NCBI GenBank assembly: GCA_964035795.1
Contig: OZ038324.1
Span: 9,768,772 to 9,832,771, forward strand
DNA: 64,000 nucleotides
Reading direction: 5' to 3'
DNA from: Pterobdella sp. o SKG-2022
Lineage: Eukaryota > Annelida > Clitellata > Hirudinida > Piscicolidae
Below, in pieces: positions 13,602 through 36,636 of this stretch. Made by a program: the position numbers and the translations under genes. The notes beneath the pieces were generated by a model. The model made no database searches and had not been told where the DNA came from. It saw only the letters and a program-made list of their open reading frames with translations. Position 1 is the stretch's first letter. Each line of letters begins with the position of its first letter.

Positions 13602-14780
13602 GGGGTTTGCCGTTTATGTTTTTATGAGTAGTTGTATGAAGAAAGAGAAGAAAAGACAAAAATTTGTATAAATGGTGTCATGGAAAAAAAACGAAATTTG
13701 TATAGATGGTGGTTGTATGGAAGAAGGGAGAAGGAAGGTTTATGGAAGTTCATTGATTTATGGTTATTGATCCTGTTATTAAATAATAAGATTTTTGATG
13801 GTTAGTAGAGTATGAAAGAGTTAGTATAAAAACTGATAAAAGTAGCAAGAAGCTTGAAGCCATTAAACAGATTCTTTTTCATTTCTATCATAAAGTTTGA
13901 AGGATGAAATATTTGATTATTTTGTGTTAATAATATTTTAAAAAAATTTAAATGATATTGTTATTTACAAGAAAAACGGCTCATTATCTAAGTTTTTCCA
14001 ATTAGCCACGAAGAATGAAGAATGTGAAAAATCAACTGAAATTCTAGATGGACTTATAAAGATAAAAAAGGACCAAAAAGTGAGCGCTTTTCCATTTGTT
14101 AAATAAAAATTAAATTTATTACCAAATTCTTAAAAAAATAAAAACAACAAAAATAACTGAAATAAAATAGAATTAATTAGTCAAACTTCAAGACATTTCA
14201 GACTAGTTTCATGTTCAAAATCATTTTAAATCGCACAAGACTTATCCATTGGATAAAATAAAAAATGAAGTACCTTAAACTGAATTAAAACCTGAAACAA
14301 CGTCAACCACAGACTTGTTGTGCGGAGAGATACAGTAGAAGGTGTACTCTCTCTTGGTTAGCATAAACCCCTTGGGACTAGGACACCAGGAAAAGGCACA
14401 TAACTAAGTTCAATGGTCAGCACATATTCATACCTTCTTATAAACGTCATTTGATGTTTTTTGAAGTAATTTCGACGCATATATCCACCTTTAATGAGTA
14501 AACAAGGCAAAATAATTATAATTTCGGTTTGAAGGTCTTTGCATGAAAGGAATTATCATATTATTCAGCTTTGCCTAGACGCATTTTAACAATAGAAAGC
14601 CTGGAAAACGATTCCAGAAACTTATCGATTCAACTGTTTCAAAGCATTTCAACATTTCGACAAACGAACACTTTCTATCTTATAAAGTCACAAAAACTAA
14701 TATTTTAAATAAATTAGATATTATTTTTATTATCTAAAGATTTTTCATGTCAGATGAAATATTCTGATGAAATCATTTCT
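13602..14780. other. Non-coding, nothing recognised
   Basis: AT-rich sequence between the RNF gene and the CAP gene. A somewhat GC-richer patch at 14290-14410 has no open frame I can assign. Confidence 0.4.
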
Positions 14781-15746
14781 TCAATTCTTGACACACAAGC
14801 CGTTGACATTACGTCTATTGTTGATGTTGCAAGTCATGCAAGGCTTTGGGGGTCTTTGGTAGGGTGCCTCGAAGTACCTACCACTGGTCTTCTTGGCACT
14901 GTGATAGACATCATTTTGTCTTCAGTTTCTCGACACTTTAAGCTTTTAAAATAAATTGTGTCAAAAATTATATTCACTCACAATTTTTCGTAGATGCAAA
15001 TCAAATAGAATTTTTTTTCTGGAGGGTTATCCATATTAGTGATAGTTTCACAAAAGTTCATGCCACATCCCATCTTGAACAAATCTCCTTTCACAATCTA
15101 TCAAGTTTCAACCATTTTATAATTTTTATCAAACTTGTTTTATATTTGCATACATTGATGTAAGCGGCGCAATCATCGAGCTTTCCTGTGCATTCGTTGG
15201 TCTTTGTGTTGAAGTACTTCTTGTTGGCATACCATTTACGATACACATCAGTTACGTTGCTCATAGCGCTATCAGTTAAGAATGCCTTATTTTCAGAATA
15301 ACCAGCTCCTGAGTGGGTGAGAATAATGGTTTTGTAAATAAAAAAAAGAATGAATATTTTGCACCTTCCCATATGTCACAAGCAGAGTGATACTGAGCTG
15401 TCTTTTGAAGTTCACTATCCCATTCCTTCAAAAAATATTCAAAATATGTTTGTTTCAAAGAATTTTTAATCAGTTTTCAGAAGAAAACTTTGATTCGAAA
15501 TGATATATAACCCAAAAATAGGAAAAGAACAGCGAAAAAACGTTTTGGCAGCATATTAGAAAGCAGAAAATGGCGACTCACCGTTTCTGCCATGAACTCG
15601 ACCCCCTCCTCGTACGCTTCCCGCCTTCGCAGTTCATTGTGAACTTTTAGGATGTCATAATATTCAGTAAAAGAAAACCGACTGGGGTAATTGGAGCCAT
15701 TGGCAACTACCATTAAAGCTGCAACAAGAACCAAAAAGCACTTCAT
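14781..15746 (-). CDS. Secreted CAP/SCP-domain protein (venom-allergen/CRISP-like)
   Basis: Five phase-consistent exons on the minus strand: 15582-15746, 15365-15425, 15154-15308, 14982-15097 and 14781-14898 (stop TGA). They total 615 nt, 204 aa. The N-terminus MKCFLVLVAALMVVANG is a signal peptide, so the product is secreted. CAP landmarks follow: KVHNELRRREA (first cavity His kept), WDSELQKTAQYHS, the GYSENKAF region, then CAAYINIVKGDLFKMGCG at the position of the usual GHYTQ.VW...GCG motif, and YLICIY (CAP YLVCNY). The second cavity histidine is replaced by alanine. The tail has PPKPCMTCN...GLC, a short cysteine-rich end as in SCP proteins. CAP proteins bind sterols or act as secreted effectors; the precise role here is unknown. 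The last junction is supported by a strong GTGAGT donor and matching phase 2. Confidence 0.85.
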
Positions 15747-17443
15747 TGTAAAGTTTTGAAAGTTCGATTTGCTACGTGTTTTATAAGTCTCCCACACAAA
15801 AAATACATTGTACAACCAATCAAGTTAATGTTTTTTTAAACTCCTTTATTTTTTATGTAGCAGTTTTTTCGACTGAAACATATAAGAAATGTTGTTTTAA
15901 TGAGAGGCAAAAATGCCGAATGATTCTTTGCAAATATGTTTAGCAGGCACGAATAACAATCTCAAGCAATATACAAAAGTTCTTTGTAGTTTTCACCGTA
16001 TATAATTGCATTTATTTATTCCTATCAAACAACCCCGTTATTGAACGATCAGTCGGATGTTCAAACTTTTTTGAAAATCATAAGCCCATCACTGGGTTAA
16101 ACTAAGTATCCAGGATTGTGCTTTCAAGAATTTTATTAATATTAATTGATTTAAACTGTCAACCTGGTTATATTTTGTGGCCCGTATGACTTAAACGGTG
16201 AAGCATTGTACTGATAAGCTGGTGGTTTTGATAACGTGTAAGATGAACATTTGTAACCAGTTTCACAATGTGTTCTACACTAAACTTTTTCTTTACAACC
16301 CATCCTAGAAATTCATATTGAGCCATAAAGACATGCAACAAAAATAGCAACCGATTGAAGAAAGGACATAGAACTAGGTTTTGAAGCAACTTGAGAAGCT
16401 GTTTCCATCAAACTTTCCAAACAATTTTGAGCAGCTCAAATGAAAAAATTTACAAAATAATTCAAATTGTGTTAAATAGAATGTTATGAAAAAATGAAAT
16501 AACAATTTGAAAAATTTATTCATGTAGCCTTTTATGGTACAGGATTTTGTAATTTGAACCAATTTTTTAATCTTCCTTTTTCATTCAAAGTACTTTTGGA
16601 ATTTTTATTTACCATGTTGTACAAGTTAATTGATCATTTGAATTTTCCGACATCCCATGTTGTTGGTCAAATTCTGCTTCTGCGTATATGAACGGAAAAT
16701 TATCTTTCTGAATATATATTATGGAAAATAAGTTTGCGAATATATATGAGTTATCAAAGTTTTTCTTACTGCTAAATATGACAATTTTTAAGCAATTTTA
16801 TTGATTTCGCTTTTTTGTAAAACAATAACACAAAATGAATAAAAACATTAATTGAATGTTGTTTTTTTTTGATCTTTGGATTTACAATCATGAAAGATTA
16901 TTTTGGGAAAAGAAACACGAAAAGTAAAAACTTAGTGGTGAAACATTTAGAAAGACCTATAGCATAACCAGTTGCATTAACCATTGGATAAAATTTCGCT
17001 TAACTGTCCGATCACTTTCGGACGTCCGCCATTGCTGTTTATCTGCTTGATCTGATAATTTATTTAAACAATTTTCAAAGGATTGTTCATTTTTTGTTTT
17101 TAAGGTAATTTTCCACCGTAATCGTATTGTTATGTTTGTTTTAAAGTTTCAACATATTCTTACGAGTTATTAGCGTGTTAATTTGTAACCGGAAATTTAG
17201 TAAACATTTCGTTTTATTAAATGTTAAAAAAATTATTTTAATCTACGCTCTTTTTGATACACTTCTACCTTGATGGATTAGAAGCTTAAACTTTGATTGG
17301 TTGAAAAAATTCCTAATAATATAATTGAATTAATCAAGTAAAATTTTTTTTAGTTTCTATGTCTTCCAAATGAAAGAAGTGATTCTGTGACAGTTTGTCA
17401 AGGTAAATCCTTCACTTATATTTCAACTTTTGAAATACAAAGG
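15747..17443. other. Intergenic, AT-rich
   Basis: Contains short minus-strand open frames, notably 16168-16389 (73 codons), whose translation is not recognisable and has no splice support. The divergent promoters of the CAP gene (-) and the TSC22 gene (+) must lie here; no core motif can be called with confidence. Confidence 0.4.
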
Positions 17444-20071
17444 ATGAATGGAGACTCCCATAGCAAAGGTAGGTTATCACCAAGTCCCAAAAGTTCTGAT
17501 AACAAGGTCATCAGCGTCAGTGAACAAGATGTTTCAGTTTCATCACACAGGCAAGTTAAAAGTAATGAGACTCTTGAGTCTCAAAGCATCATAATTTCAG
17601 ACATCAATGCTTCAAAAAAAAGTTCGTTCCAAATCACTGGTTTTGTGGATAATAGTTCGTCAGAGTCTGAACTACAGCCATCTTCCATCAAACAACAATC
17701 ACTTGACACTGTTCGTAAAAAAAATCCAGCTGCACTCAGCAAAAATTTAGAATCTGAATTGCAAACAACAAAATCATTTTCGCCCATTGTAACTCCAATA
17801 AGTACAAACCCTCTCGATCTCAATGATATTCAGACATCTCGCTTCAAAGTTGTGCGTATTGCAAGCACCAAGAAACCCATAGTGAGAGGACGTTGGATGT
17901 GTCAAGATTTTAATTTTGAACGACCTGTGCAGTACCTGGTCGGCAAGCCTATCAATGAGGAGGATGTATACTACATTGAACAGAATGATGACCCGATGTA
18001 CAAGCATTTTGGCATGGTATACACTGACGGCCACCTTACCCTTGATGATAACTTCATAGATAAAAACACAAGACAAGCACCTCCAGACAGTAGCTTTGAC
18101 TTCTGTACTGGAGTATGCATTTTGCCATCACCATCTTCTTCTGAACCTCCCATCCAACATCGATCTTCCCTCATTGTCACTGAACCCCAGGAATTCACTG
18201 ACCCTGAAGTGTGGTATGTCATGATTTTAACATATTTAATCAAAGAAAATTGGTTTTATAAACAACATCATCATCATGGTTCAAACCATCAAAATATCAT
18301 CCCATCCACACCACTTCATAATTAAATTATATTTACATCCATCATACCACATCACCAGTACAACTTCATCATGCTCCATCACTACAGCACAAGTGCCTCA
18401 ATGTGTGCCATAGATAACAAGATTGAACAAGCCATGGTTACTAAATCTTTGTTACCCATCAATATTACAAGGATATTATCTTAATGTAATTTTAGTGAAA
18501 TATAAGTAATTTGTAATGAGTGAACTTCTCAGCCATCAATTTGTGACCATTTATGTTATCAGCATCAATATTTTATTATGACTAAAAAAATCAAAGATAA
18601 TAAAGAATTATAAACAATTAAAAAAAATCAAAATAACTAAGCAAAACTTAAAAGATATAGGTGCCAAAATATTATAAGATGCTTTTTTAAGCACACAGCA
18701 CTACCTTCACATAAACAACCTGATGCACAACCACTCAGGACCTGGTCAAGAGTCATCTGATGTTTGCAGTGCACGAGGAGGTGGAGCAACTGAAGGAGCA
18801 AATAAAGGACCTTCTCATTGCCAAGTGTTTACATTGTTATTAATTATATGTTATTGTTTTTGAATTATTATTGTTCTCATTTTCATCTTATTATTCAAAT
18901 CATTATTTTTTTTATTATAATGTTTCTATTGTGTTATTATTTTTGGTGTTATATTCTCGTTGCTAGTGTATTGTCGTGTCATAATCCTTCTCAGTGCATT
19001 GTATATTAAGAATTTTCATTATGTAATGTTTTTTTTGGTTTTCTGTCATGTTTGCTGTATATAGTATTTAAGTTTGGAGATTAAATTGGATTTCATATTA
19101 TAGAGCTTACAGTTTTTTTTCTTCAAGTCCTTGCTAGCATGCAATGATTATGTTGATTTAAAAACTGAAAAGTTGCCTATTATTCTTTTCCAATATTCTT
19201 GTCATATCCAGCAGAAAATTTTCATTATTTATAATCCTTCATATATATGTTGTAATATATGAACTTAACTTTAAAAATGTTGTGCATTTAGTGATAATAT
19301 TATACAACATCCTTGAAACATTAAATCTCATTAACATCAAATGTGCTGTGAGTAATTTTCTCGCTCAATTATAATGTAGTGTAATAATCAAATGACTACA
19401 GGAATTTGTTAGTGAAGGAAAACAATCTCCTAAGAGAACATGCGCTTCCTGAAACATTAGCCAAGTTAAAGTTGCTGCATCTGAGTGGCGATGAAGAGGA
19501 GGAGGAGGAGGAGCCACAGGAAACAGTGGGAGCCAATAACGAGTCAGTAATTGATGAAGATAACAACCAGTATTTCTCAAATGATAGTGGCATTATGAAA
19601 AACTCCAACGCCGAAATGGCCGGTAATGATAATGGCGACGATGAAAATGCCTTGTACGAAGATGCTGCTGATGGTTATAAAAGCGATAAAGTTGCTAAAG
19701 TAGAAGATAATAACAATAATAATATACGTGCCGATGATGACGACGACGATGATAGTAGCGATGAAGAAGATATTAAAGAAGAAAAAGACGCTAATCACAA
19801 CCAAAATAACATTAATGATGGCGACGAAGAAGATGGCAGAATTCAAAAAAAAACAGAAGATAGTAACAGCTCGGAAGAAGATAAAGATCATAATCACCAC
19901 CATCAAACTGTAAATAATGAAAATCCTCTTAACAATAGTGATAGTAATTTTTACGACAATAATAATAGTCATAATAAAGATAATGTTTCAATCACCGCTA
20001 CAACATCTTTACAAAACAGTAACAACAATGAAAATGTACATAATAATAATAGCACCAATCCATCTTCCTAA
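17444..20071 (+). CDS. TSC22-domain transcription regulator with acidic Asn-rich tail
   Basis: Four exons, all phase-matched: 17444-18213, 18388-18436, 18739-18824 and 19402-20071 (stop TAA); 524 aa. I chose the ATG at 17444; an in-frame open stretch runs further up but has no ATG. Long-isoform TSC22D motifs are present: [10 protein letters not shown] near residue 67 and SRFKVVRI...[10 protein letters not shown] near residues 140-165. The small exon 2 gives [10 protein letters not shown], exon 3 [18 protein letters not shown], and exon 4 begins [22 protein letters not shown]. Together these are the TSC box and leucine zipper, which mediates dimerisation. After the zipper comes an unusual ~195-residue tail rich in Asp, Glu and Asn. 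Family members regulate transcription, volume and stress responses as dimers. The acidic tail suggests an activation-type or condensate-prone region (inference). Confidence 0.9.
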
Positions 20072-20207
20072 GCTTGTAAATATCAAAGCAGTATTCTTTT
20101 GATGGCTGTTACCACGTGATCTAATTAAAACTTATTTTAAGGTTTTTTGCAGTTGTGACAATCAAACGATTGTGTTCAGCGGTGAAGGTCACAGTAATGT
20201 TATAGTG

Positions 20208-20213
20208 AATAAA
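20208..20213 (+). terminator. Poly(A) signal of the TSC22 gene
   Basis: AATAAA 137 bp after the TSC22 stop codon, the only good signal before the convergent RPL3 gene. Confidence 0.6.
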
Positions 20214-20494
20214 GACTACAATTCCAACCACCATTCATGCATTTCGATATCAACATGCCCATTATGTTTTACTACTTAGGGATCTTTTGTTTCGCAGCTT
20301 TAAACATGCATCACAACGTTCGACCCAAATGGACGTTCATTGGCACCAGCAACCGAATGATTTATTTTGTAAGGCAAATGAACAATCAGAATCCATTCTG
20401 CGTCATATCGTCAACTAATCAAAACTGCGCAAAAGCACCTTAATTGATTTTAATCCTAGTTTTAAAAAGTAATTCAAACATGATAGTTGAAGTT

Positions 20495-20500
20495 TTTATT
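20495..20500 (-). terminator. Poly(A) signal of RPL3
   Basis: On the minus strand AATAAA lies 24 bp after the RPL3 stop codon, at a normal distance. Confidence 0.7.
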
Positions 20501-20523
20501 GAATGTAAACAAAATCAATAAAA

Positions 20524-22457
<1,934 letters not shown>

Positions 22458-22475
22458 GATAGAGTAGAACTTGCA

Positions 22476-22483
22476 GGAAAAAG
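22476..22483 (-). promoter_or_regulatory. Likely 5' TOP tract and transcription start of RPL3
   Basis: On the minus strand CTTTTTCC lies 18 bp upstream of the ATG. A C followed by an uninterrupted pyrimidine run at the mRNA 5' end is the TOP motif that couples ribosomal-protein translation to mTOR/LARP1. The exact start site is inferred. Confidence 0.5.
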
Positions 22484-22716
22484 AATTATCGAATGTGCGT
22501 AAAGCTAATCTTAAATTTTTAGCGCTTCATTTTCTATTTAATATTTTTTAAAAGTATCTACAATTCTCCAAAATTTACATCAGATAAATCTTATGAAATT
22601 TTTCTAAAAGTTTAGAAAATAGTATTTTTGAAAAATCTCAAACAATTTGGTTATTACCTTTTTGGAAATTTTACTTTTTAATGAAAGTCGAAACGTGCTT
22701 TGAATTTTCAAAAATA

Positions 22717-22764
22717 AAAACACTTTTTAGAGTTTATTTCATTTCAAACTCCAAAAAGTGTTTT
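22717..22764. repeat. Near-perfect inverted repeat, 19-bp arms
   Basis: Left arm 22717-22735 and right arm 22746-22764 are reverse complements at 18 of 19 positions, around a 10-nt loop. The similarity extends imperfectly a few bases outward. It lies about 250 bp upstream of RPL3, between two minus-strand frames. Confidence 0.8.
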
Positions 22765-23112
22765 CATTTGGATATTCATGCTTAAAGAATTAAAATGCTC
22801 TAGATTTATTTTGAACAAAATTAGTCAAAAGCCTAAAAAATAAACATGAACAATAACAAAAATAGATAATTTTTTAAGCATTATTAGAATCAAAAACCAA
22901 ATTTTAATGCAGTGATCATCACGATTTAAGAAAAACTCTAGCTGAATCGACTCATTGACGTTAAAATGCTTTCACAACGTTAAAATGTTTTCACGACACT
23001 TAGAAACTACCACACCATTGTCTATCTTTCTCTTGCAACCATCACAGTAATACTCGAACCTTCAAAATTTCATTTGTAACTAAAGTCAATGATGATATTA
23101 AAGAAAACAATA

Positions 23113-23658
23113 TTAGTAATAAATGATAGGTTGGTTGGTCGGGTAGCATACATTGTAATAGTTGTCAGTATAGACGGGCGGGTAGTAAACTTGTTGGGAA
23201 GGCAGCACCATGGGTTGGTACATCAGTTGCTTGCCACCATTTTGAACACTTTTCTCAGGGGTAGTCTGCCCTTCTACCATGTATGGTTGGTAGCTTGAAA
23301 TGAACTTCTCCGTGTAGGCTTTCTCCCATTGGTTGCCGACAAAACACGTGATCAGAGGCGCTCCTTCTACTCTGAGTCGTTGAGCTGCGGACTTTTCAGC
23401 TGCGGCTTTGAGGAGTTTTTTGAATCTGATAGGTATTTCCTTGATAGGCGTGGTTGGGGGCGTGTCTGTGTTTTTGAAGGAGTCTGAAAAGTTTGTGGGT
23501 CTGTTAGGAGGGTTGATGGGGGGAGGTGATGGCACGTAAAACTGTTTTTTTGTCGTTTTATATTGTTTCGTGTTGTTGTGAGACTGGAAATTGTTGTTCA
23601 TTTGTTGCGGGTTGTTAAAAAGCTGGGGGTTGAGTTGTGCGTATTGGTGGCACTGCAT
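23113..23658 (-). CDS. Unrecognised Gln/Asn/Pro/Tyr-rich protein or exon
   Basis: The open frame continues upstream to 23748, but a good acceptor (CCACCAG, just before codons FSEMQCHQ) precedes this part, so either an exon starts there or translation starts at the ATG ending at 23658 (181 aa). The N-terminal half is Gln/Asn-rich, then Pro-rich (PSPPPINPPNRP). A central helical, more conserved-looking block follows (FKKLLKAAAEKSAAQRLRVE, then APLITCFVGNQWEKAYTEKF). The C-terminus is rich in Tyr, Pro and Gln and ends at TAA 23113. I do not recognise the family. Composition and the long clean frame make coding likely. Upstream of RPL3 on the same strand. Confidence 0.5.
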   Translation of the reverse strand: MQCHQYAQLNPQLFNNPQQMNNNFQSHNNTKQYKTTKKQFYVPSPPPINPPNRPTNFSDSFKNTDTPPTTPIKEIPIRFKKLLKAAAEKSAAQRLRVEGAPLITCFVGNQWEKAYTEKFISSYQPYMVEGQTTPEKSVQNGGKQLMYQPMVLPSQQVYYPPVYTDNYYNVCYPTNQPIIYY

Positions 23659-24831
23659 TTCAGAGAATCTGGTGGAGGGTTTCAACATAATCAACCAAAT
23701 CTTAATCAAGTCCATAACATAAATGAAAATTTCCCACTCGAAAATCAATTAAAAAGATTTTTCAACTTTTTTGACAAAACCAAAGTCTGAATCACAAAAT
23801 GTAAACTTTGCACAATAACACCAACAGATACAACAGAAGGCGCAAATGGAGCTTTATCAAATGATTTACATCAAAAAAGTTATCTGAAATTATCTAAGAA
23901 TCTTTCACCGCTAGATTGTATCAATATTTTATTGACAGCGTTGTGTGACAATATAAACTACAAACACATAATAATATTACCAAAACAATAATTATTTCAG
24001 TTCTATACTCAAATTTACAGAAGTTGAGTATAATTATAACTTGAATACGTAGAAGCCCAGACTATGATAATATTGATGAAAAGCTGTAAAGATGAGATAC
24101 TAGCAAAAAATGGTTACTATTAACTTAAATGTTTTATAAGCGCCTTTTATACATCGCATCGTATGGAAATTGTTAATGGCTGAAAATCTAACAATAAACA
24201 AAAAAATAACGTAAAATAAAATAAACAAAAAACCAAAATTATATTGATGCAAAATAAAAATTTAAAAAATGAAAAAGAAAAAACTAAAATAAAAAGTAAT
24301 GAAAAAACAAAAAATAATAACGAAAAATGAGAAAAACGAAATTTCAAACAGCATTAATAGGAGCAGGGCAAAAAGATCAATATAAGCCCTCTAAGTTAAT
24401 CCACTTGCAATAAACTGTTAAAAAAATTTATAATAAATAAATGCTAAATAAATAAAAAATAATGAATAAAACACGAAGTAATCAATACAATTCGATTAAT
24501 TATGCTAAAATATAAACTGAGAAGACGAGAGATTTGTGTAACAAACAATTATGCCAGTGATAATAACAAAAAAAATAATAAGCGAGATAATTAAAACACA
24601 ACGACGCAATAACACACTAACAAACACAACAACAAATACTCACAAACACAACAACAAATACTTACACACAACAACACATACTGATAAGATCAATACACAT
24701 ACCAAATCTAACGTGCTAACGTTCTTAACACTGATATTAAAGTTGTTATCTTACAATACAACGTTTATTACTTATTTCGAAGTCATGGAGAAAACGAAAA
24801 AAAAAAGCATTTGGTAGGTGTAGGGGCAAAA
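23659..24831. other. AT-rich spacer
   Basis: A/T-rich with an A-rich + strand; open frames are low-complexity. Nothing recognised. Confidence 0.4.
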
Positions 24832-33461
<8,630 letters not shown>

Positions 33462-33998
33462 TAGGCACGAGGTAAAATGGCCTCCGTTAAATTTTTAAGT
33501 TTTCACAAGTTTAAAGTTGAATTTTGTAATTGAAAAACGGTTTAAAATAATTAATGTAACAAGTTGATAATAATTTATTTCAAAAATCTCATGATGGATA
33601 AGTACAAAAGTTTAAAATAGTCTCGTATCACACCGAAATAACTTAAAAAATTTTAATTAGTGATATAATTATTTAATGCATAAATAAAACAATAAAAAAG
33701 TATTCAAAATTTGGAGAAATCAAGTCTTTTAATGCTAAATTTGGATGTAAACAAAATTGGCGGTCGAGCGGTTAAAAGTGAAAAGTATTAATTTTAATTG
33801 GCTACGGAGAGAAAACTTCAAAATTTCAACGGAAGCCATCAACAAAAAGCCTACATGAAGATTTAAAGAAACTTCGCCTAGCTGATCACTGGCAAGTCAA
33901 AAGAAGAACACCACACCAGATCCATAGATAAACTGCTCTGCAGTTTAGTGCACCCGCCTTATGGTGGGTAAATGCACAAAAGGAAGGAAGGAGGAAGG
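33462..33998 (+). mobile_element. SINE-like element copy A
   Basis: It shares with 48015-48351, in the same order, an AAAATGGCxTCC start, a GCGGTyGArCG...AAAAGTGAA block, and a 3' end of the form AGTGCA...GGTGG...A.G.A followed by a GGAAGG/GAAGG stretch. A 3' stem-loop (33948-33977: GTGCA/TGCAC outer, CCCGCC/GGTGGG inner) is also found at the 3' end of the LINE at 44-47.8 kb. There is no coding potential, which suggests a non-autonomous element mobilised by that LINE. It is preceded by TCTATCTATCTATC and followed by the (ATCT)n array. Confidence 0.5.
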
Positions 33999-34443
<445 letters not shown>

Positions 34444-35353
34444 TTTCTGGATTTTTTTATGGTAGGGCATTAATTTTTTATCTCATCCATTATATGTTTC
34501 ATAGTGCTTTTAGGTATACTTCATTTTTTAAATTATTATTGTATTTTTTTGTTATTCAAAAATATATTGTTTTTTTTCATTACCAATTACTTTATTATTT
34601 TTTTGTTCATATTATAGAGACCCCTCGAAGGTCAGGGTGAAAGAACAAAGGAGATAATCAGAAAGTCATGTTTTAACTTCTTTGAACATTCCAAGCACAT
34701 CAGCACACCGTCCCAGTAACACACATCCTCACACGTAATCGTCTTCCCAAACACACATCTTCATCCACACAAATCTTCACACACACGTTTTAACACGTAC
34801 TTAGACATATGTACACATCCCAACTTATACTTACACCCTCACACAGACATATTTTTACACGGGCTTATGCACAAACATCTTCAAATGTACCTCAACATAC
34901 ACATCAACACACAAACAGATAAGCATATATTATCACGGGCATACATCACTAAATGCACATATATTCACTCAGAATCACATACACGTACACACAAAAATCA
35001 TTAAAGCTTCATCTTGAATACATTTTCGATGTTAAGTAATATCACAAACAAAAACAACACGTCAGATAAAAATAACAAAAATAAAATGGATTTGATCTTC
35101 AAGACTAACATTCAAAGAGGTTTTGTTTTTGCGCAGTGCAACCACTATGCACAAGGATAACGTTCAATATAATCATAAAAAAATAATAAAACAAACAAAA
35201 CAACAACAACAGCATAATATAAAGAATAATAGAGCCATTAAAAAATGATAAATCCTCAAAAAATAAAAAAAAAATGGAAATATATAAGATGACTAGTAAC
35301 TTTTTAAAATTCTTTGCATTCAAGATGCGATGTTGAGAGATGTAATTATAATT

Positions 35354-35515
35354 TAGTAGTAGTAGGAGTAGTAGGAGTAGTAGTAGTAGTAGTTGTAGTA
35401 GTAGTAGTAGTAGCAGTAGTAGGAGTAGTAGTAGTAGCAGTAGTAGGAGTAGTAGTAGTAGTAGTAATCCTAGTAGCAGTTATAGTAGTAGAAGCAGTAG
35501 TAGTAGTAGTAGTTA
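35354..35515. repeat. Imperfect (AGT)n tract
   Basis: Triplets AGT/GTA with AGG and AGC variants over about 160 bp. The motif is the reverse complement of the ACT array at 24.8 kb, but interrupted. Confidence 0.9.
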
Positions 35516-35596
35516 CGATAAAGATTATACCAAGAAAGAAATAGTACTTGTAGTTGTAACAGTTTACACAAAGTTTTCACACAGACGTGTCTATAC

Positions 35597-35626
35597 ACAC
35601 TAACACACACACACACACACACACAT
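35597..35626. repeat. (CA)n microsatellite
   Basis: About 25 bp of uninterrupted ACACAC with flanking ACAC. Confidence 0.9.
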
Positions 35627-36249
35627 AATTTGTGAGCCCTTTTAAAGTTGTTATCATTTTTAAAAATTTTCATGTTGTTTTATTATCATTTTTTATTTGG
35701 GTGTTGTTTGGAAGTTTTTTTCGTTTGAAAAAAATTCATTTTTCACTATTATTTTTTATTGTTGTAGTGAAAAGGGAATTTAAAAGACATAAATATCATG
35801 ATGAGATGTAATCAAATGCTCCTGACTCTAATACGAGCTTGTTTTATGAAGTGATGATAATGATGATGATGATGGTGATGATGATGACGATGAGGATGAT
35901 TATGGTGATGATGATACTTCTAGAAACAATTTTAAACTACTGCTTCAGAATTCCCGCCTCAAATAAAAATTAGAATAATATATAAATGGAAAGTTCTAAA
36001 TATAGATTGAAATCAACTCGTAAATCGAAGAAAAAATGTAAAAAAATTAAACAATAAATTAATCATTAGATAATAGAATCATAATAATAATAAAATAAAA
36101 ACAAAAACGATTATAAAAATAATAAAAATATAGCAATAAAAATAATAGTAAAAATAACAGTAATAATAAGAACAATAATGAAAAGAGTTTATGCATGAAT
36201 GATGTGTCTTGCGAATTAATTAAGCAACGAGCCTTACCTCTTGTTTGTT

Positions 36250-36325
36250 TTTAATCCATTCATCCATCCATCCATTCATCCATCCAACCATCCATCCATT
36301 CATCCATCCATCCATGCATCCACCA
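36250..36325. repeat. (CATC)n tract
   Basis: Tandem CATC/CATT units, reverse-complement orientation of the GATG tracts elsewhere in the window. Confidence 0.9.
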
Positions 36326-36535
36326 ATTTATGCATGCAAACAATCATTCGTCATAAAAGTGGAAGCAAAGTAAACAGAAGCAACGAAATTATATAAACAA
36401 TGCGTCAAATAAACAAAAAGAGCAAAAAAATAAAATAATGAGAAAAAATAAAATAATTAATTTCTTAGAATTCTATAAATAAAAATGATGGAAATGAAAA
36501 AAGTTGAAAAATGAATAGATTAATAAAGTGGACTT

Positions 36536-36636
36536 TATCTTTCTTTATCTTCTTCTTTCTACTCCTCCTTCTCCTCCTCCTTCTCCTCCTCCTTCTCCTC
36601 CTCCTTCTCCTCCTCCTCCTCCTCTTCATCTTCAAA
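36536..36636. repeat. Polypyrimidine (CTCCTC/CTTCTC)n tract
   Basis: About 100 bp almost free of purines on the + strand, with CTCCTCCTTCTC periodicity. Such mirror-repeat homopurine/homopyrimidine tracts can form triplex (H-) DNA. Confidence 0.85.

Noticed and set aside
14754..14954. 66-codon plus-strand frame
   Set aside because: Antisense of the last CAP exon, which has splice phase and the conserved cysteine tail on the other strand.
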